The notes under the pieces are model-generated. The model had not been told where the DNA came from, did not search any database, and worked only from the letters and a program-made list of their open reading frames with translations. From the IMG/VR virus record IMGVR_UViG_3300043468_001827, positions 1 to 53,543 of that record: a stretch of DNA of 53,543 nt, one strand, 5' to 3'. The position numbers were made by a program, and so were the translations under genes. Below, piece after piece: positions 32,083-40,342 of this stretch. This DNA is from a virus. Numbering within the stretch: the stretch's first letter is position 1; every line of letters starts with the position of its first letter.

Positions 32083-32930
32083 TAGAATTCATCAATCACT
32101 TCAATTAGGTTTTTGAGACGGTTCGCAATCATATAATTCATAAACTCTTGCTTCGAATGATTTTTTGCGCTCTCATATGTATCTAGTATAGCGGCCTTGA
32201 GTTTATCAGGAATTTTAGATAAATCAATCAAAGTTTCGTTGCGAGAAAAATTACGCAACATATCTTCATTACAAAATTCTTTTGGTTCTTGATTCATCCA
32301 ACCTATAATCTTCGCTTCTGTTATAGGTTTCTGCCTACCACCAACAACAAAAACATCATCAGGAGAAAGAATGTTAGGAATTCCATCACTCTTATCTCCT
32401 CGAATAATTAATTGTTTTAATTGTAAAGCAGGTAGAGGTTCTTTAATGTGTTTTTTCAAAATCGGTGAATACTGGTCAACATTAGGATACTTCTGCAATT
32501 GTGCAAAGTCTTTATCTGAGGACAGAATCATTATCTTTTGTGTTGCCGAATATTTCATCACCAAAGCTGCAATAATATCATCTGCTTCACAAGTTTCTAC
32601 TGTAACGACTTTGTAAGGAGAGTAATCACGCAACTCATCACGAATTTTATTTAAACAATCAAAAATGGTTGGCCAATCATGGCCAGATGCCTCACGAGCT
32701 TTCTTACGACCCGCTTTGTAATGTGGAAACAATTCACGGCGCCAATAGTTTTTGTTATCGCAAGCAATAACGACCTCAGGACCATGTGATTCTTTAAACT
32801 TCTTTATATAGGTACGAATGGTGTTCAAAATCATATGGCGAACCAAAGATTCATCTACGGCAGTCCGAGACGAACCTATTTGTTCCATCAAATTAGAGAT
32901 TGCTACCTGATTGAAATCAAAAATTATCAT
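32082..32930 (-). CDS. rnh: RNase H / 5'-3' flap exonuclease
   Basis: 282 residues from MIIFDFNQVAISNLMEQIGS (32930); the 14 upstream residues of the open frame are likely non-coding. Motifs of the T4 RNase H/FEN family: D in FDFNQ, VIACDNKNYWRRELFPHYKAG, VETCEADDIIAAL (the E-A-D-D cluster), SSDKDFAQL and IRGDKSDGIPN. Removes RNA primers and flaps. In T4 rnh follows dsbA; here it has moved about 14 kb away. Confidence 0.9.
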   Translation of the reverse strand: MIIFDFNQVAISNLMEQIGSSRTAVDESLVRHMILNTIRTYIKKFKESHGPEVVIACDNKNYWRRELFPHYKAGRKKAREASGHDWPTIFDCLNKIRDELRDYSPYKVVTVETCEADDIIAALVMKYSATQKIMILSSDKDFAQLQKYPNVDQYSPILKKHIKEPLPALQLKQLIIRGDKSDGIPNILSPDDVFVVGGRQKPITEAKIIGWMNQEPKEFCNEDMLRNFSRNETLIDLSKIPDKLKAAILDTYESAKNHSKQEFMNYMIANRLKNLIEVIDEF

Positions 32931-32979
32931 AATATATCTATTATAGTATATGTAGCAATAAAAGTGAGGCAAACATTTA

Positions 32980-33438
32980 TCATTCGCCTCGGTCTCTTTT
33001 GTCTACCTCAAAAATTAATTGGGTAATAAACTGGTGGTCAAGTTCGGTAGAATTATTATCTTCAAACGGAATCACTTGAATTGAATCATCATTTTCATCA
33101 TACCAAACCCAAATACAAACTTCTTCTTTTGGTCGATGTATCAATGCCCATGGTGTTTGGTCATGTTCAGGAAACTCTTTTAGTAATGAATCTTTGTGAA
33201 TGAATACCGCAAAAGAAAGTTGAGTTGTATCGCCCGCTTCTTCATATCGATATTCATTATCTTCGGTGTAATACTCCAAATCTGCATAACCATCAAAAAT
33301 GATTTTCACACCAAATGGTGCTTCACCCGAATCATCACCAGGTCGTAATATGCCTTCATCCATTGTGCAAATGAATTCACGAACCCAACCTTCAATTACT
33401 TCAGAATAATCTCTTTCATCATTCAGATATATCGTCAT
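32980..33438 (-). CDS. Conserved acidic phage protein
   Basis: 152 residues from MTIYLNDERDYSEVIEGW (33438); alternative ATG 6 nt upstream. Acidic, with FDGYADLEYYTEDNEYRYEE and VCIWVWYDENDDS. Overlaps the upstream gene's end by 20 nt. No function known. Confidence 0.58.
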   Translation of the reverse strand: MTIYLNDERDYSEVIEGWVREFICTMDEGILRPGDDSGEAPFGVKIIFDGYADLEYYTEDNEYRYEEAGDTTQLSFAVFIHKDSLLKEFPEHDQTPWALIHRPKEEVCIWVWYDENDDSIQVIPFEDNNSTELDHQFITQLIFEVDKRDRGE

Positions 33439-33943
33439 CTTCATCACCATCGTTAGTGTGTTTATCACAAGCAGTATAATACCAACCACGACCTCTCATT
33501 TTACCAGGTGCGCCACAATCTTCACAAGTAACCGCACTTAGGTTTTCTGCAAAACGAATATAATTATAATGTTCATCAGTACCACGGTCAATATAAAATC
33601 TTAAAGTGCCCAACTTCTCTTTGACCTGAACAACAGTAGGAACTTTTTCTTCCGCTTCTACCATTTTCAATCGTTTTTCTTCAACTTCTTCTGGTGTAAT
33701 TTCTTTACCACCAACCCAAGGCCATTTTTTGTCGGTATCATAATATTCTTTGATACTTTCATATCTTTCTTTTGCCTGATTATATTCAGAACAAAGTAAT
33801 GCCGAAAGTGTATCAATAATATTATACCAACCTTCACCACAACAGAAACCCCAACACATGGCGGTCTCTGTCATAGGTGCATGGCGGTCACGATAAAGTA
33901 GAGGATACTTTTCTACCAATTGTTTATCAAGTTCTTTATGCAT
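33419..33943 (-). CDS. Conserved phage protein with zinc-finger-like C-terminus
   Basis: 174 residues. Begins KELDKQLVEKYPLLYRDRH, with MCWGFCCGEGWYNIIDTLSA, then KLGTLRFYIDRGT and CEDCGAPGKMRGRGWYYTAC. This whole architecture (LLYRDR, WGFCCGDGW, KEKFGTLRFY, CExCG, W-x-x-T-x-C) is common in phage and bacterial proteins without known function. The last Cys pairs probably bind zinc. Confidence 0.7.
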   Translation of the reverse strand: MHKELDKQLVEKYPLLYRDRHAPMTETAMCWGFCCGEGWYNIIDTLSALLCSEYNQAKERYESIKEYYDTDKKWPWVGGKEITPEEVEEKRLKMVEAEEKVPTVVQVKEKLGTLRFYIDRGTDEHYNYIRFAENLSAVTCEDCGAPGKMRGRGWYYTACDKHTNDGDEDDDISE

Positions 33944-34271
33944 AATCTAACTCGATCCAATTAGTTTCTTCTGGTAAAATATCAATCACAACATTCTTTT
34001 GTTTTAAATCTTCAATCATGCGATTCAACACACCAGTACCGTAACCATTGGCACCATATGCGTTTTTATGACAATGATAAACTGAACCAGAACTTCCTTC
34101 AAAAGAATACATATCATCTTCGGAGAATACTTTAGTGATTCCTGAATTTAGTTTCCAAGAATCTGAACCAAGGTATCCACCATACCAACAAGCAAAAACT
34201 TTATGGACAGGTGGATAATCTCCACCTGTAATTTTGACAATTAACCATTTATCGGGTGTATAGTCACTCAC
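33936..34271 (-). CDS. Conserved phage protein, unknown
   Basis: 111 residues. PDKWLIVKITGGDYPPVHKV and VFACWYGGYLGSDSWKLNSG form a recognisable family seen in other phages; SVYHCHKNAYGANGYG follows. Mostly beta. Overlaps the next gene by 8 nt. Confidence 0.62.
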   Translation of the reverse strand: MSDYTPDKWLIVKITGGDYPPVHKVFACWYGGYLGSDSWKLNSGITKVFSEDDMYSFEGSSGSVYHCHKNAYGANGYGTGVLNRMIEDLKQKNVVIDILPEETNWIELDYA

Positions 34272-34272
34272 A

Positions 34273-35217
34273 TTAAACCTCCATATACTTCAATTGGAAA
34301 TTATCAGCTCTTTGTTCGTAATCAATATATCCACGAGGATTACAAACCACTCTGGTTGTTCCAATCATATAATCAAAATCTTCATGTGTATGTCCATGCG
34401 TCCACAATTTGATTTGTCGATGGTCAAGAATGTATTCATCAAGGACAGAATTATAAGCACCATTCATTAGTGTATCATGCTTATATCGAGGATGCTCAGA
34501 ACCCTTACTTGGTGCATGGTGTGTGCAAACAACAAACTTCTCATCAAATCGACCTTCAATTACCGATTTCAAATAACCATACATCTTCTCAAAATCTTCA
34601 ACTGCATCTTCAGGTGAAAAATGTCCAACTTCTTGTTTTTTCTTTTTGCCAATTTCAATAAGTCCGCCACCTTCTTTAGTGACATACTTACTTCCATTTT
34701 TACCATCTTCTGTGTAATTGGGATTTAATTCATAAATTGGAACCGTGCGAGTAACCATGCGATTACTATTCTTAACACATTGAAAGTCATTCATTCTTCT
34801 GCTAACATGATACATTGTCATTGGGTCGCTTTTGTTCATATCAGTCCACAAAGTTCCGCCAATAAATGTTACATCATCAATCTTTTTAGTTTCTTTATCG
34901 AGAAAATAAACATTACTCAACATATTAGATTCTAACATTGATTTGATTTTGTTTCCACTTGTAGCAAAGTCACCGTGATAGTGTTCATGGTTACCCATAA
35001 TATAAATTACATGCGGAAACTGAAAGGAACATCGTTTAAAGAAATCAACAATACGATTACTTTTAGCGCCTTCCATAAAATTGTGTGGGTCTGGTCGACC
35101 AAGGTCAGCCGCCACACAGATATCACCGCTGAGGATTAACACATCAGCACTTTGTTCATTTTTTAAATGCAAGTCACCAAATTCAAGGTGAACATCACTC
35201 GCAAGTGCGATTCTCAT
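34273..35217 (-). CDS. Calcineurin-like metallophosphoesterase
   Basis: 314 residues. The motif series is complete: SDVHLEFG (D-x-H), LILSGDICVA (G-D), IYIMGNHEHYHG (G-N-H-E), VCTHHAPS (H), and LWTHGHTHEDFDY (G-H-x-H). Hydrolyses phosphodiesters or phosphomonoesters with two metals; substrate unknown (nucleic acid, cyclic nucleotide or protein phosphate). Has its own promoter at 35258-35286. Confidence 0.83.
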   Translation of the reverse strand: MRIALASDVHLEFGDLHLKNEQSADVLILSGDICVAADLGRPDPHNFMEGAKSNRIVDFFKRCSFQFPHVIYIMGNHEHYHGDFATSGNKIKSMLESNMLSNVYFLDKETKKIDDVTFIGGTLWTDMNKSDPMTMYHVSRRMNDFQCVKNSNRMVTRTVPIYELNPNYTEDGKNGSKYVTKEGGGLIEIGKKKKQEVGHFSPEDAVEDFEKMYGYLKSVIEGRFDEKFVVCTHHAPSKGSEHPRYKHDTLMNGAYNSVLDEYILDHRQIKLWTHGHTHEDFDYMIGTTRVVCNPRGYIDYEQRADNFQLKYMEV

Positions 35218-35235
35218 TTTTATTACCTTAATAAA

Positions 35236-36318
35236 TTATTTTACAACTCTAACAAGAATTATATCAGCGTTCAGTCTTCCTGTCAAGCCTGATTCAACTG
35301 CCCGAATATCATCTAAGGCATTGCGGAGATAAACTTTGCCGCCTTTGACTATTTCAGGCATTGTTGCCTCAGGTTTTCGAAGTGTCTTTTGTACCGATTT
35401 ACTTTCATTAAAGTTAATAATGGAAGAACCTTTGACTGATAGACCATCGGCATCAATTGCATGATAACAACCAAGTTTTCGGTTCTTTGTATTGAACACC
35501 CACAATTGCATTGCACCGATTATGTCTTTGGCAGGAACAGATTTGAGTTTTAACTCTTTGTGTTCTTCCATGACTTTGATTTTTGCAACCAATTGTTCGG
35601 GTGTTTTTGATTTTCGTTTACGAGGTTTGCGAGATTTAACTGCCTCACCGGCAATCTTACCGCAATCTAAGATGACTTGGTCACACCAAGCAATGATTTT
35701 CTTTAACTGTGGTTTGGAGAAGTTGGAGTAACCTTCCTTGACTTCCGCATCATCAGTATGAAGCACATCATCAAATTCAATCCGCTTCGTCTTAAACCAA
35801 TCGGAAATGTGTTTGGTATGCACACCTTTAATCTCCATGGTATGCATAACGGCATAAGGTGCCGAATTGGCAGAAAAACTTGAGATAATCAGTTCATCCA
35901 ATTGACCTTCTAATTCACCAATACACTCAGATGCCTTCTCACGGATTCGGTCTTGTATATTAGGAACAACAATTTTAGGTTGTGCTTCAACCACCACTTT
36001 TTTGGGTGCATTTAATTCATCTTTAAGTTTTGTTATTATGTTTTCGAGCCAGATTTGGTCTTTGGCAGATAAAGAACCGCCATTCGAAATAATTCGACAA
36101 ATGAAACCGAAAGTGGGAGATTGACTTTTGATTACCGAAGATACATCAAGTTTGTGTTTCTTTTTAAGGAAATCACAAGCCCATTTTTGAGCATCTTTGT
36201 TATCTTTGTTCTGAGAATACCATGATAAAGTTTTTATCAAATCTAGCTGAGACAGTTCAACCGAGAATTTCGGTTCTGTCCCAGCATAGACCATATTCAC
36301 ATCAGTAATTCTTGCCAT
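35236..36318 (-). CDS. Conserved T4-like phage protein, unknown
   Basis: 360 residues. N-terminal ~110 residues helical (LIKTLSWYSQNKDNKDAQKW), then a linker, and a C-terminal ~200 residues with MHTMEIKGVHTKHISDWFKT and VKSRKPRKRKSKTPEQL. Ends GLTGRLNADIILVRVVK. Homologous patterns occur in marine T4-like phages. Basic central part suggests nucleic-acid contact. Controlled by a promoter with a flanking dyad. Confidence 0.6.
   Translation of the reverse strand: MARITDVNMVYAGTEPKFSVELSQLDLIKTLSWYSQNKDNKDAQKWACDFLKKKHKLDVSSVIKSQSPTFGFICRIISNGGSLSAKDQIWLENIITKLKDELNAPKKVVVEAQPKIVVPNIQDRIREKASECIGELEGQLDELIISSFSANSAPYAVMHTMEIKGVHTKHISDWFKTKRIEFDDVLHTDDAEVKEGYSNFSKPQLKKIIAWCDQVILDCGKIAGEAVKSRKPRKRKSKTPEQLVAKIKVMEEHKELKLKSVPAKDIIGAMQLWVFNTKNRKLGCYHAIDADGLSVKGSSIINFNESKSVQKTLRKPEATMPEIVKGGKVYLRNALDDIRAVESGLTGRLNADIILVRVVK
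35258..35286 (-). promoter_or_regulatory. Sigma70-like promoter of the phosphoesterase gene
   Basis: Minus TTGACA, 17 bp, TATAAT, inside the 3' end of the preceding gene, 41 nt before the start at 35217. Confidence 0.8.
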
Positions 36319-36351
36319 TTTGAAATCTCATAATGTTTCAATCAATTTATC

Positions 36352-36380
36352 ATTCTATCTAGTAATTTTCTACCTGTCAA
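36352..36380 (-). promoter_or_regulatory. Sigma70-like promoter with operator-like dyad
   Basis: Minus TTGACA (36380-36375), 17 bp, TAGAAT. A perfect 10-bp inverted repeat, ATTTTCTACC at 36365-36374 and GGTAGAAAAT at 36390-36399, brackets the -35 element. One arm fills the spacer and the other lies just upstream. This is where a dimeric repressor would sit. Confidence 0.75.
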
Positions 36381-36397
36381 GCCATATTAGGTAGAAA

Positions 36398-36445
36398 ATC
36401 TGCCTTAACGGGTTGTATTCTTACTTATAATCTTGTAAGGCAGAT
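36398..36445 (-). promoter_or_regulatory. 9-bp stem ATCTGCCTT/AAGGCAGAT in intergenic region
   Basis: Perfect 9-bp inverted repeat (36398-36406 with 36437-36445) in the 175-bp gap between the membrane-protein operon end (36494) and the promoter at 36352-36380. Loop of 30 nt; possible terminator without U-run, or RNA structure. A 15-codon open frame lies here but lacks support. I see nothing else in this gap. Confidence 0.45.
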
Positions 36446-36493
36446 ACCACATTTCTAGGCAAAATTTAACCCATGAATCAAAAGCGAAGTATA

Positions 36494-36988
36494 TCACAGT
36501 TCTGGCTCAAATGCAGGCGGAGGTGCAGCTTTACCACCGAAACCTGTAACTACTGGTGCAGGTGCCGAAAATGTGGGTGCAGGCGAACCAAACGGACTTG
36601 TCGTTGGTGATACAGGTGTAAATGGTTTAGGTGCAGACACACTTGATGTGGTCGGAGAAGGACTTACAGTTGTAGGTCTTGTTGCCGCTTCAAGTGCTTT
36701 CATTCGTGCATCTTTGTCATTACCTGCTAACATGATACCAGAGAGAGTACCTGTTAAAAATGTGGCGATTGGAATAATCAACTCGAAGAATTTTTGGTCA
36801 ATTGGTGAAATCGCATTAAGAGGTTGTGTAACAAAAATTAGTGAATATAAAACAACAAATACAATGCCAAACAAGGTAAGTGCCAAACAAATACCAATGA
36901 AGAATTTTAGACGAGCCATTAACTGCTCTTCGGTATACATAAAACTCTCAGGTTGTTTTTCTTCTTTATTAAAAATATTTAAGTTCAT
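36494..36988 (-). CDS. Two-TM membrane protein with Pro-rich tail
   Basis: 164 residues from ATG 36988 (ATGA overlap with upstream stop). Membrane segments ~26-50 (KFFIGICLALTLFGIVFVVL) and ~67-88 (FFELIIPIATFLTGTLSGIM), then a soluble helix and ~70 residues rich in Pro/Ser/Thr. Two-TM small proteins with long tails include holins, but this tail is unusual. Last gene of a run of membrane and secreted proteins. Confidence 0.6.
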   Translation of the reverse strand: MNLNIFNKEEKQPESFMYTEEQLMARLKFFIGICLALTLFGIVFVVLYSLIFVTQPLNAISPIDQKFFELIIPIATFLTGTLSGIMLAGNDKDARMKALEAATRPTTVSPSPTTSSVSAPKPFTPVSPTTSPFGSPAPTFSAPAPVVTGFGGKAAPPPAFEPEL

Positions 36989-37263
36989 TTGCAATTCACT
37001 CCTGTTTGTGGTTGTGGTAGTTTTGATGTTGTTATTGGTGTTTCACCTTCTTTTGGAGGTCCAAGTCTTGGGTCTCTTTGACCTTTAAAAATATGTTCTG
37101 GACATGTTCTTGTTACATCACATGTTGGCAGTTTACAAATTTCTTTATCCCAATTTTTAGGGTCTTGGCAAGGATATCTAAATTGGTCTCCTGCAAAACA
37201 AGCTAATAATACAGGTAAAGCCAAAAGCAACGCTAACCATTTTATAAGTTTTTTATCATTCAT
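36985..37263 (-). CDS. Small Cys-rich lipoprotein
   Basis: 92 residues. Signal peptide with lipobox: KWLALLLALPVLLAC, cleavage before C22. The mature part has five more Cys (YPCQDPKNWDKEICKLPTCD, RTCPEHIF, C-terminal NCK) and a Pro-rich end. Outer-membrane or periplasmic lipoprotein; an outer spanin-like role is possible but unsupported. Confidence 0.6.
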   Translation of the reverse strand: MNDKKLIKWLALLLALPVLLACFAGDQFRYPCQDPKNWDKEICKLPTCDVTRTCPEHIFKGQRDPRLGPPKEGETPITTSKLPQPQTGVNCK

Positions 37264-37279
37264 TAATAAACACTCCTTA

Positions 37280-37753
37280 TTATTTTCCGGCTAATGGGTT
37301 GTCAATAGCCTTCTGGATTTTAGTATCAATCTCTTTTCTAAGATTACGAAGGTCTTGGTCGGTTTCACGAGCTAACTGTTTGTTATCTCTTTCGACTTGT
37401 TCAACCACTTTCTCTAAACGGCGAATGTCGTTTTTGAGGTCATTTTTAATATCACGGGTGTAGTCAGTTGTTTTTGTGGAATTTTCCTCAATCACCGCTA
37501 ACCTTTTATCAAATTCTGATAAATCTGGTGCAACATAGGTTGCAATTTTCTTTTGCATATCTTGGTATGATTTATATACCTCAAATGCTCCATACATGGT
37601 ACCAATTACTGATGAAACAATACCTACAGCAATCATTAGTTTGGCAGGAGTAAATTCATAACCACCAATACTGATAACAGTATCTTTGCTGGCATATTGT
37701 TTTACTGCGCCTTCTAATTTATCTACCTGTTTGTTTAGGTCCTTTTCTGACAT
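37280..37753 (-). CDS. Membrane-anchored coiled-coil protein, paralogue A
   Basis: 157 residues. SKDTVISIGGYEFTPAKLMI then a TM (~38-56, LMIAVGIVSSVIGTMYGAFE), followed by a long coiled coil to the C-terminus ending AIDNPLAGK. About half the residues match the gene immediately upstream (37762-38391), including IGGYEFTPAKLM and the terminal KAxDNPLxxx, so the pair arose by tandem duplication. Function unknown; membrane-tethered rod. Confidence 0.65.
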   Translation of the reverse strand: MSEKDLNKQVDKLEGAVKQYASKDTVISIGGYEFTPAKLMIAVGIVSSVIGTMYGAFEVYKSYQDMQKKIATYVAPDLSEFDKRLAVIEENSTKTTDYTRDIKNDLKNDIRRLEKVVEQVERDNKQLARETDQDLRNLRKEIDTKIQKAIDNPLAGK

Positions 37754-37761
37754 ATTTCTCC

Positions 37762-38391
37762 TTACTGATTGGACAACGGATTATCCAATGCCTTTTTAAT
37801 TTTATCATCAACCTCTCTACGCAATGCTCGAACTTCAGCAGTATTTTCTTTTTGATTTCTTACCATTTCAGAATTCATTTCTTTAATTGTCTGGTCGGAG
37901 TATCTACGAACTTCTTTCAAAGTGGCATCAACATCCTTTTTCATTTCTTTCATACTGTTATCAACTTCTTTTTTAATATCTTTTACTGTTGTATCGGTAC
38001 TGCGTTGGTCTGTCTTACTGCTTCTTTCAAGATTTTCAACAACATTTTCAATTCTACGGATATCACCTTTTAAATCATTCTTAATAGATTCAGAATATTC
38101 AGTCATCTTGTTTGAATTTGCCTCAATAACTTCCATCTTTTTATAGAGTTCCGACAAATCTGGACTGACATATTCGGCAATTTTTTGCTTCATACTCTGA
38201 TAGTCTTTGTATATTTCAAATGCTCCATATAAACCACCTAGTGTGGACGAAACAATTGTAAATGCAACCATTAGTTTAGCAGGAGTAAATTCATACCCAC
38301 CAATACTAATAACGGTATCTGCACTAGCATACTTTTTGGCTGCGGACTCTAAATCGTCAACCTTCTTATCTAAATTTTTTTCGTCTGACAT
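37762..38391 (-). CDS. Membrane-anchored coiled-coil protein, paralogue B
   Basis: 209 residues. Same build as its neighbour: SADTVISIGGYEFTPAKLMV, TM ~40-58, then a ~140-residue coiled coil with KDIKKEVDNSMKEMKKDVDA repeats, ending KKALDNPLSNQ. The coil is ~50 residues longer than paralogue A through internal repetition. Possible roles: spanin-like, injection channel or host envelope remodelling; none proven. Confidence 0.65.
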   Translation of the reverse strand: MSDEKNLDKKVDDLESAAKKYASADTVISIGGYEFTPAKLMVAFTIVSSTLGGLYGAFEIYKDYQSMKQKIAEYVSPDLSELYKKMEVIEANSNKMTEYSESIKNDLKGDIRRIENVVENLERSSKTDQRSTDTTVKDIKKEVDNSMKEMKKDVDATLKEVRRYSDQTIKEMNSEMVRNQKENTAEVRALRREVDDKIKKALDNPLSNQ

Positions 38392-38401
38392 TTTTACTTC
38401 C

Positions 38402-38569
38402 TTAGTCCCAATGACCTTTTTTTAATGGTTGTTTTGTTTGTTGTGATGATTGTCTTTTAATCGTAGGTTTTAGTAACCTATTTTTTAATTCAATCACCAA
38501 ATATGCGACATATAATGAAACTGCTAAAGACAATACTGCTATAAAATAAGCAACAAATCCTATATCCAT
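38402..38569 (-). CDS. Small single-TM protein (55 aa)
   Basis: 55 residues: MDIGFVAYFIAVLSLAVSLY starts a TM (~4-26), then a basic tail (KNRLLKPTIKRQSSQQTKQP). Lies 3 nt after the secreted NIDO-like gene and 10 nt before paralogue B. Fits the membrane-protein operon and fills the only gap in it. Confidence 0.62.
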   Translation of the reverse strand: MDIGFVAYFIAVLSLAVSLYVAYLVIELKNRLLKPTIKRQSSQQTKQPLKKGHWD

Positions 38570-38572
38570 TTT

Positions 38573-40339
38573 TTACCTGTTATATTGAGAATTAATCAAC
38601 GCATCATGTCGTTGGTCACTAGGTCCAAACATTCCTCTACCCAAATTTCTATTATCAACATTTACTTGACCTTTATAGATTTGTTCAGTTTTATAAAAAG
38701 GTTTGTCAACCATTATTGTTCTACTGTATGCATCAAAACCGGGAACAAAAGACATTGCCTGAAGAACTACATTTTGAACTGCAATTTGTTGTTCTAATGA
38801 TGCAGACTTACCCATGTTCTCAGCAAGATTTTTTCCATCTTCAACTGCCTTTGATTTAGCGGCCGCTTCTCTTTTCTCTTGCATTTCTTGACGAGCAGTT
38901 TTTGGTTGGTCTTTAGAACCGGATTGTGAAGATGGTTCTTGTGAAGAACCAGATTTAGCATTATCTTGTTTTTCTTGTTTTCTTTCAGAAACGACTGCCG
39001 CTGATTGTTGTGCAGTTTGTTGACTACCACCACTTGGTTGCGTTAATTGAACTGGTGCAGCAGGTGAAGCCGCTGATGTTGTTGCAGTTGTTGGTGATGC
39101 AATTGCTTTATCGACATTACTATCACCTGTTTTTGAAACTGTTCCTTCTGAACTAACACTATTTGTTGGAGCGGTAGAAGCAATGACTCCTGCGGTTGCA
39201 ACTGTCGATGCGATACCTTGTTGTTCTAATACCATTTTCTGTGCATAAGCCTGTGCATAGTTTGGACATTGTTTATCATATAGTCCGTTTAAGTTACATT
39301 GTTGTGTAAAATAAGCGGCCGCATAACCTGGACATTCTGAATTGTATAGAGGATTTGCCGTGCATTGTTGATTGAAATATGCAGTTTGATAACCAGGACA
39401 ATTAACCGAATAAAGAGAATTTAATGAACATTGTTGATTAAAATATGCTTGTTGGTATCCTTCACATGTAGTTGAATAGAGTGGATTAATTGAACATTGG
39501 TATGTGAGATATGTGGCAGCATAACCAGGACAGTTTGGACTGTATAATGAACTAATTGAACATTGTTGAGTAAAGTATGCCGATTGATAACCTGGACAAG
39601 ATACATCATATAAAGAATTTGCTGAACACATAGCCTGAGTGTAACCAGAACATGTTGGTGAAGATAATGGGTTTGAAACACATTGGTCACCAGGCGTATT
39701 ATTAACAGACCAATTATTCAATACACCCGCAGGAATACCTGTGCCAAAATAAAACTTTTGCATTTGGCCAAGTGAAATATCACCACTAATACCTGCGGCA
39801 ACTTGTTGGTTTTGAATATTGATTAAATCATATGTTGCACCAATAAAACCTGTAGGACGAATCTCTAAACTAAAAGTGTTTAGATTATTCATATTACTAA
39901 TTTCTGCAATATTGTTCCAAAAATATTTCTGATATGTTGTGGTACCTTCGGTTCTAAATGTGGAACCTGCAACAGGATATAAATCTGTCCACAATGGTGC
40001 AATCATAAAATTGAACTGTGGTCCTAATTGTGGGTTATTTGGAACCAAATCTAAACCTTGACAACAATACGACCATTGGCCAGGGTTATATGGTTGATTT
40101 GGAATTGGTGCTAACGGGTCTAAAAACGAAACAACTCCATTTGAGTGCATCCAAGAGTTTGTAAATGTCCTACCGTAAAATGGAAAACCAAATTGAAGTG
40201 GAACATGCACATTTGTATCATCATAAAAAGTTGGATTAGTAATTACAGGTGATTGAGCATTAGAGTATGAGAATGAACAAAAGAATAGCACCACCAATGC
40301 CCCAAATTGACTTGCTATCTTTTTCAGGCTTCTGTTCAT
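38573..40339 (-). CDS. Secreted protein with NIDO-like domain and seven Cys repeats
   Basis: 588 residues. Signal peptide ~1-28 (FGALVVLFFCSFSYSNA-Q). Residues ~40-205 resemble the NIDO domain (FGFPFYGRTFTNSWMHSNGV then VSFLDP; APLWTDL). Residues 219-369 contain seven repeats of 22 residues with consensus C-x5-LY-x3-C-PGY-x2-AY-x2-QQ. The last 200 residues are Ser/Gln/Ala-rich with a helical end. NIDO domains are known from extracellular adhesion proteins. The phage makes this in the early/middle region, so it probably acts in the infected cell envelope or is a virion-associated adhesin. No frameshift seen. Confidence 0.7.
   Translation of the reverse strand: MNRSLKKIASQFGALVVLFFCSFSYSNAQSPVITNPTFYDDTNVHVPLQFGFPFYGRTFTNSWMHSNGVVSFLDPLAPIPNQPYNPGQWSYCCQGLDLVPNNPQLGPQFNFMIAPLWTDLYPVAGSTFRTEGTTTYQKYFWNNIAEISNMNNLNTFSLEIRPTGFIGATYDLINIQNQQVAAGISGDISLGQMQKFYFGTGIPAGVLNNWSVNNTPGDQCVSNPLSSPTCSGYTQAMCSANSLYDVSCPGYQSAYFTQQCSISSLYSPNCPGYAATYLTYQCSINPLYSTTCEGYQQAYFNQQCSLNSLYSVNCPGYQTAYFNQQCTANPLYNSECPGYAAAYFTQQCNLNGLYDKQCPNYAQAYAQKMVLEQQGIASTVATAGVIASTAPTNSVSSEGTVSKTGDSNVDKAIASPTTATTSAASPAAPVQLTQPSGGSQQTAQQSAAVVSERKQEKQDNAKSGSSQEPSSQSGSKDQPKTARQEMQEKREAAAKSKAVEDGKNLAENMGKSASLEQQIAVQNVVLQAMSFVPGFDAYSRTIMVDKPFYKTEQIYKGQVNVDNRNLGRGMFGPSDQRHDALINSQYNR
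39233..39685 (-). repeat. 66-bp (22-aa) Cys-rich tandem repeats, seven copies
   Basis: Repeat Cys positions at residues 219, 238, 260, 282, 304, 326 and 348 of the secreted protein; from 238 on the spacing is exactly 22. Each unit has a second Cys ten residues later followed by PGY (EGY, SGY or PNY variants). Copies are diverged at DNA level, so the array is old or under selection. Confidence 0.85.
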
Positions 40340-40342
40340 CTG

